DNA of 64,000 nucleotides from NCBI GenBank assembly GCA_029204225.1, contig CM055094.1, positions 25,072,541 through 25,136,540 on the forward strand, in the 5' to 3' direction. Within the stretch, counting starts at the first letter, position 1; each line of letters opens with the position of its first letter. Below the pieces are notes generated by a model that saw only the letters and a list, made by a program, of their open reading frames with translations, ran no database searches and was not told the origin of the DNA. The DNA comes from Diphasiastrum complanatum. Taxonomy: Eukaryota; Streptophyta; Lycopodiopsida; Lycopodiales; Lycopodiaceae. This document shows, one piece after another, positions 1 through 11,068 of this stretch. A program made the position numbers and the translations under genes.

Positions 1-1503
1 ATGCCTATATAATGTGGTAGATATAAAGAGTCATGGCTTCTTGAGTGTTTACTTTTATGAAATGGATGCTTTTCGATTATGTCACAGTCAATCATGTGCA
101 ATGGGACTTACCATGGGTGATAAAAGTCTTGTATTTATGAAGCTATTACCATCTTCAAGAAGTGTATCCACCTTAGATTGAACTATCTTTACTATAAGTC
201 TTCTTATTTTGATGCAAGTCAGTTTTCGAATAGATATATTTGATAATTACTCAATGATCAGATATCTTGGTCGTGGAATTTGTCCTAGGCTCAAAGAGCT
301 GGTGTAATCTCTCCACAAGAATGAATAAGAGCCGAACCTAGCATGGGGTAGTGGGCCCAAAGAGCTTGGGGCAAGAAAGTTGAAACTTCTAGAATTTAGA
401 CTCCATCTTTAGAGTTTCACAAAATTTAATTCGCGTTCCATGTACAAAACCCCATACATACACTAAAACGGGTTTGACCAATGGAACTGCTTGGATGCGA
501 GTCCGAAATGGTAGAACTGCATTGGATGTGGTGAATAGCCCATGAAATTGAGATCATTTGAGAAGATGGCAAACTAAAGGTTCTTAGAAGTCTTTTCAAG
601 ACTACAAATTTGGATCCCGAAGGTCAGGTCTTTTGAAGTTTAAGTTCACTAACCAAGTTTGAATTCTATGGACCACTTGTTGGGATGATATTAACTTTGA
701 TCAGGGCGTATTGCCGGGGAAAGTATTGATTTTAGGATCTAATCACTATTGAGAAATAATTGCTATAAGGAACTGCTATAAGTAAATATTTGCTCAAAGT
801 GTATATAACCATTTTGTACCAAAGGTTACAAAATGTAAAAACAATATTTTGAAACTTTAGTAGGGCTAATTAAGCTCGTCGGCAAGGAAAGCATTCCTCT
901 CACGCGTTTCTAGCATATGGGGGCACATTTTTTGGGGGGATAGGTTGATCCAAATCATTAATTGATATCCTGCAAATAATTTTGCAAGATTCTTTTCCAT
1001 GCATCTTGGGTGATAATGGTAGGCTTTTTGGGCTCTATGGATCTGTGTGTGTCGTCTGGTGTGCAACTTTAGTTCAAGTTTCGTTTTCCAAATTGGCCTA
1101 TTTGACCTTTTCGAATTGGTTCTAGGGTTTTTCAAATCATTGAATTAGGGTTTCAAAACTCATATTTTTAGAAAAGCCAAAAAACATAGCTGCATAATGC
1201 ATTGATGATAATAGATATCATGATTGAATTATAAGCATTAAAGATTCCAAATTCCATAATCTAATGATCAACCATTCAAACTGTACCCAATATGCATTTA
1301 ATGTTACCTGACACCTGTGACTTGAGTCTTGTATTATGTATACTTTTAGGGTTTGAACTTCAAAATATTGAACCTCATAGATGAATCATGAAACAAATTA
1401 CAATGAAATTATAAAGGTATGAACTCAAAACATTCAAAATTAAGCATTTAACAATCTAGATTCCAATTTGAACTTTACATAATTGATAAACGTGTAGTAA
1501 CTC

Positions 1504-1508
<5 letters not shown>
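1..1508. other. AT-rich DNA, no recognised gene
   Basis: I see no gene here. An open frame on the minus strand at 866-1135 is basic and His/Arg-rich, but it matches no family I recognise and lacks any supporting context, so I do not call it. Confidence 0.5.

Positions 1509-1576
<68 letters not shown>
1509..1576. repeat. (CT)n microsatellite
   Basis: Uninterrupted CT dinucleotide tract of about 68 bases. Confidence 0.95.
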
Positions 1577-1579
<3 letters not shown>

Positions 1580-1599
1580 GGCTTGGTGGGATATCACCA

Positions 1600-1927
1600 T
1601 ACATAAATCAGATTGATCTAGAGTAGGGAATAAGTGTGAGAAAATTGGCACCCTGCGTGTGTAAGTCCAACCTAGTGATCACATTGATATTTGATCAAAT
1701 AGATAGCAATAAAGGAGACTTTTAGGCCTATTGCGGAAGTTAAATAGTTTAGAGGCCTAAAAGTCAAGTTAGTGAATGAAGGGTCCATTCCCACCAAAGA
1801 AGGTGGAACCCCTACCATTTTGGAAATTGCATGTCGTTGCTTTCCTCTTCCTCCATCCCTCTAATGTTTCTGTGATCTTTCTATTTGTTGGATTTGCTAA
1901 TTATTAGATTTGATTATTGTTGCTATC

Positions 1928-2005
<78 letters not shown>

Positions 2006-2150
2006 AAGCCTAAACATGGAGATTTAGGGTTAGTGTTAGATCATCATTATGGCATGCCTAATATTATGAATCTAAGATTTATTCTCATGGGAACGAACTT
2101 TCGCGTGACATGTTAGAATCCTCTTCGTATCTTGATTGCTTTGAATGTGC
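1600..2150 (+). repeat. Interspersed repeat, copy 1 (pairs with 62880-63540)
   Basis: This stretch shares order and sequence with 62880-63540. Shared blocks include GTGTGTAAGTCCAACC, then GATCACAT, then a segment with 'ggcctaa' and 'tcaagtta', then TGTTGGATTTGC, and finally a GA tract. Both copies lie in the same orientation. It could be an LTR or a non-autonomous element, but I found no terminal repeats or target duplication. Confidence 0.6.
1931..2002. repeat. (GA)n microsatellite
   Basis: Pure GA tract of about 72 bases. The long Glu/Arg open frame across it is an artefact of the repeat. A shorter CT tract follows at about 2197-2217. Confidence 0.95.
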
Positions 2151-2599
2151 GAGTTAGGGTTTGAGGGTGGACAAGAAAAGTCCCTATACACACAATCTCT
2201 CTCTCTCTCTCTCTCTCATGGACTCTTCTTTATCATAAGTCACCACCCCTGGTCTCAGGTCATAAACAAACATACGTAATTTGATGGTCCTACCTTTGTT
2301 GCCAATCTAACCATGTATGATACTTTTCAAAAAGTAATTTCCCACCAATTTTGGCTAAAGGGGAGCTTCCATAATACTTCCTACGGAACCACTATATATA
2401 ACCTATTCTCGAATGAGTTTTCTCTACTATACGGTGGGGAGAAAGTTGGGAGATATGCTCACGATAGAAATCGTGCCCTACCTGGTTTGAAATCATCCGC
2501 TTCTACTTTATGGTGTGTGGTTCTGCTCATTTCATATCATTGCTTTCATCTCTTTGCTACATATGAATGGTATCCAGCTTTCTGAGTGATATACGTGAT

Positions 2600-2840
2600 G
2601 GTATGGATCCGTTGTTCAGCGAGGGTTCATACATATTTTTGTATGGCATTTTTTCATAGAAACTATCCGTTGTCCATAGCGATGGACCAGTGATGAAGCA
2701 TGCACAATATTGTAGAAGTTTTTTGAAGATATATGAGTTGTTGTCCAGCAATGGACCTACAATGGATTTTCTTGAGTTATGTACTCAAAAAATGGATATA
2801 TATGGTATGTTGTCCAGCGATGGACCAACGATGGACCAAT
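2600..2840. repeat. Cluster of TCCA...TGGA imperfect palindromes
   Basis: The phrase TGTTGTCCAGCGATGGACCA or a close variant occurs about four times (near 2610, 2668, 2740 and 2807). Each contains an inverted TCCA/TGGA pair around CGC/CAA. The spacing is irregular, so this is not a simple tandem array. Confidence 0.55.
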
Positions 2841-4634
2841 GCTTCTTTCCACATACTCTTTAAGCATGATAATGATAGGTATGCATCACATATTGTGGGT
2901 TGAGACAAAAGCTTTTTAATAACCAGTGATGAAGCACTTCATACGTTATGAATGGTTGTGTGTATTCAAACTCTTTATCGTAGATATGAAAGGATGAAAG
3001 GTTGGTTTGATAACTACAGTATACAATAGGCATTACTATCTTTCAAAGGACAATATGAATGTTTGGTTGTTACATAAGTTACAAAAGGTTACATACATAG
3101 TCCAGAGATGAAGCCATTGTAGCATCATGCTATTATACAAAATATACAACTCAGATACTGGCACGTTTTGATTATGATTAGTATATCTCATGCTTTAACC
3201 TATTTGCTATCATACGTTTGAATGGTTGCGATTTCAAAGGGAATACTATTGTGTCTAAGCACCAACAGATAAAACTTGTGCTCTTTGTGGCATCGAATAT
3301 TACTACTATCTTCGTTTTCGATTAGGTTCGGTTTCGAACCATAAAGCTATAATAGTTTGCATAGGTATGCACATTAACCCATTCATTCGGACTTATATAA
3401 GCAATGTTTAGTAAGGCTTTCCTTAACATGCTTAGTATCACATTCACAATATCTGACAATAACGTTATAAATGGTTTGAGTCTAAAGAAGGCAAGAGCAC
3501 TCGTGGGACTCACATGGCATCCTCACAAGAAGTCGCTTCTACGATCATGTAGGTATGAGTTTTCCGAACAGTTTTCAGATTTTGCAAGCACCACCTACAC
3601 TCAAAGGGGAAGGTGTCTCTTTACAAATATATTCCATTCTTGGTGACTAATAATGATCCTAAATATAGAAATTAGTTGGTTCTTACTCAGTTCAACTATA
3701 TCACTTCAATGATGTAACTACTTTGTATATAATGACACCTATGCTGTCCTAAAACAAGGTTTCTCTTCAAATTATCTTGGACAACATGGATTTGCGTAAG
3801 ATAAACGGCTCTTACAAAAGGATTAAAATGGCACGGATCTGTCCTAATACCTTGTAAAAACCACAAAAACCTTACTAATAAGATGTAGCCTATCCAATAC
3901 AAGGTCTTAAAAAATCACGGGTTGGATATGGAGTTACGATAAACGTAAGTTCATTCGTAACTACACTATTCAACCATGGCTTTTACAAATTTATTACCCA
4001 TTTAGTAGTTATATCAGATTATGGTGAGATACGACTGGAAAGCACGGATATGCTCAGGAGTATGGACAGTAGTGCGTGACGTTTCTTAAGTCACCAGGGT
4101 TAGCATAGCATGGATTTGCTTTGACACCTATAGACGTGTTCACACCATTTCTTTTAGCGATAAAGCAATATATACGGTGAAAACTTTTCATACTTATGCT
4201 TTAAACGAAATGAACTGATATGGACCAATGCCCAAAAACTGATTAGCATGGCACTCGCCCTGATACGGTAACGGCAGGGCTTGGCCTATCGCTAAAAAAT
4301 CGTCTTTGCATTTGGGAACACTGGACTATGATTTAAAATGCTATTTATGCTGATAAGTAGTAAAATTTCTTTTGGACATGGATAACAACTAATGTTCAGC
4401 TATGACACCTGTCTTTCCCACTGTACTAACTCTTACGGTTTTGTGTTGTGGGATGTTGGCAGGTATGGACGTTTTGAGAGTGGTTATGCTATATGGTGCT
4501 TTATTGTACAATATTTTACTTTTCAACTTTACTATACCTTGTTGGTTTATGAATAAAAGCTTCAAAGGGTTTGGTCTTGCTTTGTCAAGAGGAACTATGT
4601 GAAATTGTGTATCTCTCTCTCTGCATCCTTGTGA
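2841..4634. other. Spacer, no recognised gene
   Basis: Moderately AT-rich sequence with only short unconvincing open frames on both strands. No retroelement motif, splice-supported exon or tandem repeat was recognised. Confidence 0.5.
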
Positions 4635-5402
4635 TGTAACTTCGACTATTCCTTAGTTGGGATAGTACTGGAGTTTGTTAAAAAGAAGGATACTTTGAGT
4701 CTGGTAGAAGATCCGTATGGCCGACTCAATGAATTTGTCGAACGTTTTGAAGAAGATGAAAGATTTTTTAATCTACATATTAGGAAAGTCTTTGCGTGCC
4801 TTGAGAATGAGAATGGTAATTCCTCTGTTAATGTGTCACGTACTCCCTCAGATGCACCGCTTTCACTATACCCTTTGGTTTTTTTAGATGAGCTTGATGA
4901 GGACAATGCTTCCCAGCTTGAATTGTTTTCTCAAAATATCTGTGATATTGGTGATCAATCTTCATATGACTTCTGCCAATTCAAAAACTATCAAATCTCT
5001 TTTGTACCCAGCAGAACTATTGAGTTCAAATCTGCCTTTACCGCCTATAAGCTTTGGAGCCTACCTACTGTCAATTTTCTTGCCCCTGTGCCTATCGACC
5101 TTCGGATCTTGATGTCACATCTTACTGAAAAAGAAATAGAAGTTTGTAAGTCCGCTGCTTTACACAAAAATCCTTCTCTTGTAGCTCCTATAGCCTTTGA
5201 TATTGTTATTCGCATGAACATATTTGAGCCTTCTCGTTGCCCTTATGGGCAAACCTGGGCCAGAATCAGAGGACACTTTGAGACTGGCTTCAAGAAAGAC
5301 TCTGGAACTGGAAGCGACCTTTTATTAAATGTAGATGTGGTGATAAATGCAAAAATAATTCATCCATTATCTGGTTTGACCATGTCATTTGGTATACGAT
5401 GA
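4635..5402 (+). CDS. Unrecognised open frame (about 255 codons), possibly truncated
   Basis: The frame is open from just after a TGA at 4632 to a TGA at 5400. There is no ATG near its beginning, so the true start or an upstream exon is unclear. The composition is protein-like: an acidic, Phe-rich N-terminal third (VERFEEDERFF, then FLDELDEDNASQLELF) followed by a hydrophobic, Pro-containing C-terminal half (PVPIDLRILM; PIAFDIVIRMNIFEPSRC). I recognise no domain, signal peptide or membrane segment. It stops six bases before the broken left edge of Copia A, so the stop may be created by that junction. It could be an exon of a host gene or part of a foreign insertion; function unknown. Confidence 0.45.
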   Translation, partial: CNFDYSLVGIVLEFVKKKDTLSLVEDPYGRLNEFVERFEEDERFFNLHIRKVFACLENENGNSSVNVSRTPSDAPLSLYPLVFLDELDEDNASQLELFSQNICDIGDQSSYDFCQFKNYQISFVPSRTIEFKSAFTAYKLWSLPTVNFLAPVPIDLRILMSHLTEKEIEVCKSAALHKNPSLVAPIAFDIVIRMNIFEPSRCPYGQTWARIRGHFETGFKKDSGTGSDLLLNVDVVINAKIIHPLSGLTMSFGIR

Positions 5403-5407
5403 ACAAC

Positions 5408-5888
5408 CTCTTTGTGTTTTGCGAATTGTTCGCGACACTTGTTTCTTTAGGACATTTTCGTCTTTCGTGAATTGTTTGCAACAGATGACAATTCTTGAGC
5501 TTGAAGAAGAAATCTAGAATATTTCGCAAACTGTTCGAGATAGTTTCGCGACAGGTGAGCTTGAAAAACAGTCCAGAAGATTTCGTGAATTGTTTGCGAC
5601 AATTTCGCGACATCTGAGGCTTGAACAAGAAATAGAATATTTCGTGACAAGATTTTATTCGCGAATCTTTTGAGCTTCAACAAGAAAGCCACGAGCTTCT
5701 AAAAGAAACTCTTTCACGAATCTTTTGAGTTGACTGCAAGACAAATTTCGCAAATCCTTCAGAAATCTTTTCGAGTTGGTCACGAATAGAAGTATTTCGA
5801 GTTCGTGTTCATTTCTTTCTCATCCTTTGTCAAGTAAATTGCATGCCTTGTTAGTAGAATCAAGATCTGTCTGGTCAGTTGTTCTACA
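5408..5888 (-). repeat. Copia A 3' LTR, partial
   Basis: Aligns with 10612-11068. On the element strand it starts TGTAGAAC and is preceded by a polypurine tract (GAGAGGGAGT, complement of 5889-5898). Homology stops at about 5408 in the middle of the LTR. Confidence 0.85.
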
Positions 5889-5896
5889 ACTCCCTC

Positions 5897-8800
5897 TCAA
5901 CGTGGCAGTTGGATTAATTCCAATCTTCTTCGGTGCTTCTCGAACAAAAGTTTACTTAGTGCTTTTGTAAAGATATCAGTTGTCATTTCCTCTGTGGGTA
6001 TGAAGACTGTCTTCAGTATCTTCTTCTCGACTAGGTCCCGAATCATATGATACTTGATAGCTATGTGCTTTGTTTTCGAGTGAAAGATTGTTGAAGTGTT
6101 ATCCATAAACAAGGCATAAGGTTTAGAACTAGATTCATCAAATCCTTCCAATATCTGTTTAATCCAGATCAGCTCGTTTGCCATCTTGGCTGTTGCTACA
6201 TATTTCGCTTCACAGGAATTGTTGTTTGCTTCTTGCTAATCCAGAGTATGGCTGTGCCAGATGCTAGAGTACAACCTCCTGAAATACTTTTGTTATCATC
6301 CTTCATGGATGCCCAACTTGCGTCACTCTAAGATTTGATGTGAAATCCAGCTTCCTTCGAATAACACAGTCCGCCGTCTTTCGTTTTTTGGAGATATTAT
6401 AGTACTCTCTTTGCCAACTTTCAATGTAACGATCCTGAGTTTTGATTATATTGGCTCAGCTTGTATATAGCAAACGCTATATCAGGTCTGGTGTTGTCTG
6501 CTAGATATAACAATGATCCAATCAGCCAACGATAGGGTGTTTTGGCCATTCGTTTCTCTTCCTCGAGAGTCCGCGGACAATTTTTATTGTTCCAGGTATC
6601 ATGGGAGTATGCACACCTTTGCATTCGAGCATGTTGAAGCCTTCAATGATCTTTTGAGTGTACTTTTGTTGGTGAAGATTCAACTTACCGCCTTCAAAGT
6701 CTCTCACGATCTGCAAGCCTAGAAAGATTTTGGCTTCTCCTAGGTCAGCGATCTCAAATATTTCAAAGATTTCTCTTTTTACATTTGAAATTAACTTATC
6801 TCTTCTTGAGAAGATAAGCGTGTCATCAACATAAACAACTAGAATGATTATTTCATAGTGGACATGCTTGATATAGACATTTGATTCAGCAAATAAAGGT
6901 TTGAAGCCTATGGAACGTAGTGCTTCGTCCTTCTTTCTATACCATTGTCTCGCTGCTTGTTTGAGACCATAAATGCCTTTATTCATGTGACATCCGTATT
7001 CTGGATATTCTTGGCTTACAAAACCAAGTGGTTGGTCCGTGAATAAGTCTTCTTCCAATTCTGCGTGTAGGAAAGTAGTTTTCTCATCCACAATATGGAT
7101 TTTCAGATCATGAGCCACTACATACACAAATAACAAACGAATTGATGTATGTTTGGATATCGGTGAGAAAGTATTAGTGTAGTCGATCCCATACTTCTAT
7201 GAAAATCCTTTAGCAACTAACCTTGTCTTGTATCTGATGTTTTCTCCATCAGGGCCTATTTTAATCTTGTAGATCCACTTGCACTTGACTGGTTTTCTGC
7301 CATCAGGTATAAGTGTAAGTGTCCATACATTGTTCTTATACATGAATGACATTTCGTCCTCCATTGCTTGAATCCAGTGATCTTTATATGGTCCATATAC
7401 AGCCTCCTCGAATGTTTGAGATTCATCAGAGAATCCACAAAATTCGGTGGCTGTATTAAAAACATCCTGACCATACCTTTCTGGTTGTTTTCGTTGTCTG
7501 TCTGATCTTCTCATAGGTGGTTTCGAGTTCGATTCTGCAGGTTTCGAGTTTGATTCTGATTTGAGCTTTTCTGCTGGAATTCGCGCTGGCGATTTGAGTC
7601 TGTCAGGCACTCAATCTTGACCTCCCTCTGAATCTGATAACTCTCTTTCATCTTCTGCTTGTTTTTCTTCTGTTGTCGTTGGTAGCTCATAATAATTTGT
7701 GAAAATTTCATAGCCAACTAGATCATTGTTTGCTATGCATTTCATCTCATCAAATTTAACATCTCGAACAACTTTTATCTTGCCAGTTTCAGGTACATAG
7801 ACACGATATGACGAATGTAACTCGAATCCTACTGGAAAACCTTGTTCTGTCTTTTCATCGAGTTTCTTTCTCAACTTATCTGGTATGTGCATATACACTG
7901 CGCATTCAAATGTTCGAACATGTGCAAGATTTGGCTTCGACTTCCACCATATTTCATGAGGAGTTTTATCCGGTATTTGAGATTTCAGAATACGATTTTG
8001 AAGATAATTTGATGTAGCCACTGCTCCTGCCCACGATTGTTTTGGTGTTTTCGCGCCATCATACACCTTGCAACTTCCATCAGTGTACAATTTTTTCGTT
8101 CAGCTATTCCATTGTGCTAAGTTGTGTTAGATGCAGTCTATGTGTGCATAATACCTCGATCAGTACAGTAAGCTTTGAATTTGTTGGAAATGTACTCACC
8201 TCCACGATCTGTGAGAATTTGCTTCAGCTTATTGCATGTCTGCTTCTCAGCCCAGTTCGTATACTCAACGAATTTCTCAAAAGCTTCAGATTTGGTATGA
8301 ATAAAGTATACTACAACGAACTTGCTGAAGTCACCAATAAACATTATGAAGTACTTTGCATCACCCAACGACAATACTCTGAATGATCCACAAATATCTG
8401 AATGCACAATTTCAAGTACCTTGATTGCTTTATAAACATCCTTACTGAAAGGTGTTCTAGTCATCTTGCCTTTAAGACAGAATTAGCTGGTAGTTTGAAT
8501 ATCTCTACTTTTGATTTCGACTCCTTGAATTCTCTGACTTTTATTGGCTTGGTACAAGGCTTCCATGTTCATGTGACATAGCCTTTTGTGCCACAGTACA
8601 TTGGTTGATTCCCGAGTTTGATTAACTTGTTTGATTCTTGTTCGAATGTTCAGATAATATAAATTTCTTTCTCTATTGTCTTTAGCAACTAGGTTATCAG
8701 AATCTTCCTCGAACAATTTACAAGAGTTCTTCGTGAAGGTCACTGGCATGGCTGTATCGACTATCTTAGCAACAGATAAAAGATCTTTATCAAGAGTAGG

Positions 8801-10000
8801 GACATAGAGAACTTCCTTCAGTTTCTTGTCTCCCTGATTCATGTCTAGCCATAATACACCAGTTCCATCAAGCACGTGTTTAGAACTGTTTCCAAATATA
8901 ATGAATCTCGAATAGTTCATCTTCTTGTACTCAGACAAAATTTGTTTCGAGGAAACAAAATGTGAGGTGGCTCCCGAATCAAGTACTTCTCAAATTGAAT
9001 TAGATGAACAACATAGATCAGTACTAACATAGAATTTCTTGTTGCCCTGTCTTCTACTGCTCTGGAGCATTCTGCTTTGTCTTCGACATAGTTTGAATAT
9101 GAAGGTTCGCTTCGACTCTGCTCCTTTTTGTTTCTGAAATTTTGATAATAGTCTATAAATACATGAACCCTTTTATGACAATGAATGCATTCAATCTTTG
9201 GATTTAGCCAACACTTTTTTTTCTATGTGACCTGATCTTCTGCATCTATTGCAGATCTTCTTATCACCAGAATTCTTCTGTTGTTTTTCAGATTGTGGTT
9301 CATTAGTCTTAGACTCATTCTTCTTAGACGACTCCCTCTTAAACTTAGACTTTTTAGAAGATTTATTCTTCTGAGTAAATAGAGTATTTTCTGAATCACC
9401 ATTGTCGTCATAGCGTTCACGAGCTTCTACTTCCTCCTTAACTCCATCTATTGCCTTTTGAAGTGTCATTGTTGCATCTTTCACCAATAAGATTCGAGTT
9501 GTGTGGAATGACCTGGGTAGAGCTCGAAGAAAATAACTAAGCTATTTTTCCCGAGAAATTGTATTTTCTGTACCAGAATTCTGCAAGGAAATAAACAAAT
9601 CTTTAATCTTTCGCACGAATGTGTTCAGGTCTTTGTTGTCCCACTGTAGATAAGTTAATTGGTCTTCTAAGAACATGATCTAATTAAGAGATCGAGTCTC
9701 ATTCTTGGTTTGCAATTCTTCCCATTAATCCTTTGCGTTTGAAATTGACGTAAGATCTAGCGTTATATTGTCATGCACTGAAGACGCAATAATTGCTATA
9801 GCTTTGTCATTTTTTAAACTCCATTCTCGAAGTTCTTTGCCAGGAGTAGCTTCTGGCTTCTCCTCAATTGGTTCTACCCATTGCCATAGACCTTCGCCCT
9901 TCAACAAAAGTGAAGTCTTTAATTTTCAAATCAAGTAGTTTCAACCTTCTGGGTCCAAGATTGTAGTGATCTTAGCTTGAATATTGGTGATTGACGACAT
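5897..10000 (-). pseudogene. Copia A gag-pol polyprotein, broken
   Basis: Element-strand order is gag, protease, integrase, RT, RNase H, as in Ty1/Copia. The gag starts at an ATG (10000) and soon meets in-frame stops. Its recognisable block (LWQWVEPIEEKPEATPGKEL) is at 9725-9907. A zinc knuckle near 9200-9260 reads CNRCRRSGHIEKK and has lost the final Cys. The pre-integrase zinc-binding block (LWHKRLCHMN) lies near 8600. Integrase core pieces (VHSDICG; LTDRGGEYIS) are at 8138-8464. RT begins at 7197-7610 (CKWIYKIK; RLVAKGFS) and continues at 6522-7136 with GIYGLKQAARQWY and the YVDD catalytic box. RNase H ends at 5897-6184 (FMDNTSTIFHSKTKHIAIKY). At least five frame breaks separate these blocks. 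Confidence 0.88.
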
Positions 10001-10101
10001 CTTTTAGTTCTGAATAAGCTCCAAATAGCGGCTTACTGATGGGTGTGTGAAAAATGTTGAGAGGGATGCGAAGGTACCACTGTATCAACTTTAATTCCGT
10101 A

Positions 10102-10113
10102 GCTCTAATACCA
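10102..10113 (-). other. Copia A primer binding site
   Basis: The complement reads TGGTATTAGAGC, one base off the initiator Met-tRNA complement TGGTATCAGAGC, and directly abuts the LTR. Confidence 0.8.
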
Positions 10114-11068
10114 CTATAGGAAAAATAGTAATTATTCTTCCACAGAGAACACGATGCAGGTTTGAGTAAATCCAACTAATATCAGTGTCTTTGATCGTGA
10201 TTTTATCTTATCTATGTACTAATAGAACAGTATTAGTTCTGATTGAATATGTGTGCGAAAATTATATGCGGAAGTAAGAGACAACTTAAGACAATTTAGA
10301 CAATAAGAAACTATTGATCAAAAACGAATTTTTATAACTCTGAATCTGATTCACCAATATACATATCTTGTCGTCTTATCTCGTTTTTATGTCTCTGATT
10401 GAGTGAGTTACAACGAGTAGTGCACATGTATTTATATTGTTACAGGACAAGTCTTTTGGCCTTTTATTTACAGGTCTTTTGGCCTTTTAATGTTGTAACA
10501 ATAGATATCTAACTATTTATGATGGTTGATATTCAAATAGACGCTCTGTTTCCAGGCTCGAATAAAATCTGTTCGCAAATAATTCGCGACAGTTCATCTC
10601 TTCGTCTCAGCTTTGTGTTTCACGAATTGTTCGTGACACTTGTCTCTTCGCGACATTTTCGTCTTTCACGAATTGTTCGCGACAGATGACAATTCTTGAG
10701 CTTGAAGAAGAAATCTAGAATATTTCGCAAACTGTTCAGGATAGTTTCGCGACAGGTGAGCTTGAAGAACAGTTCAGAAGATTTCGCAAATTGTTCGTGA
10801 CAATTTCGTGACATCTGAGGCTTGAACAAGAAATATAATATTTCGCGACAAGATTCTATTCGCGAATCTTTCGAGCTTCTACAAGAAACTGTTTCGCGAA
10901 TCTTTCGAGTTGACTGCAAGACAAATTTCGCGAATCCTTCACGAATCTTTTCGAGTTGATTACGAATAGAAATGTTTCAAGTTCGCGTTCATTTATTTCT
11001 CACCCTTTGTCAAGTAAACTACGCGCTTTGTTGGTAGAATCAAGATCTGTCTAATCAGTTGTTTTACA
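10114..11068 (-). repeat. Copia A 5' LTR
   Basis: About 955 bases, bounded by the primer site on the left and by the element-strand start TGTAAAAC on the right. It contains at least eight exact copies of TTCGCGA plus many near matches (TTCGTGA, TTCGCAA), clustered between about 10560 and 10960. These give the LTR an unusual CpG-rich core in AT-rich surroundings. Confidence 0.85.

Larger units (their letters stand above)
5408..11068 (-). mobile_element. Copia A: Ty1/Copia LTR retrotransposon, degenerate, 3' end truncated
   Basis: The element runs on the minus strand. The 5' LTR is at 10114-11068 with the Met-tRNA primer site just inside it. The gag-pol remnants run from about 10000 down to 5897, the polypurine tract is at 5889-5899, and a partial 3' LTR lies at 5408-5888. 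The 3' LTR matches only the half of the 5' LTR nearest its TG start; the remaining 470-odd bases are missing. A left target duplication therefore cannot be checked. Stops and frame breaks throughout pol show it is inactive. Confidence 0.9.

Noticed and set aside
866-1135. His/Arg-rich minus-strand open frame of 89 codons
   Set aside because: No recognisable motif, splice context or neighbouring element domain.
4635-5402. Assignment of the unknown frame to a movement or capsid protein of an integrated virus
   Set aside because: Tried against the general motif pattern from memory and nothing diagnostic matched, so it is left unassigned.
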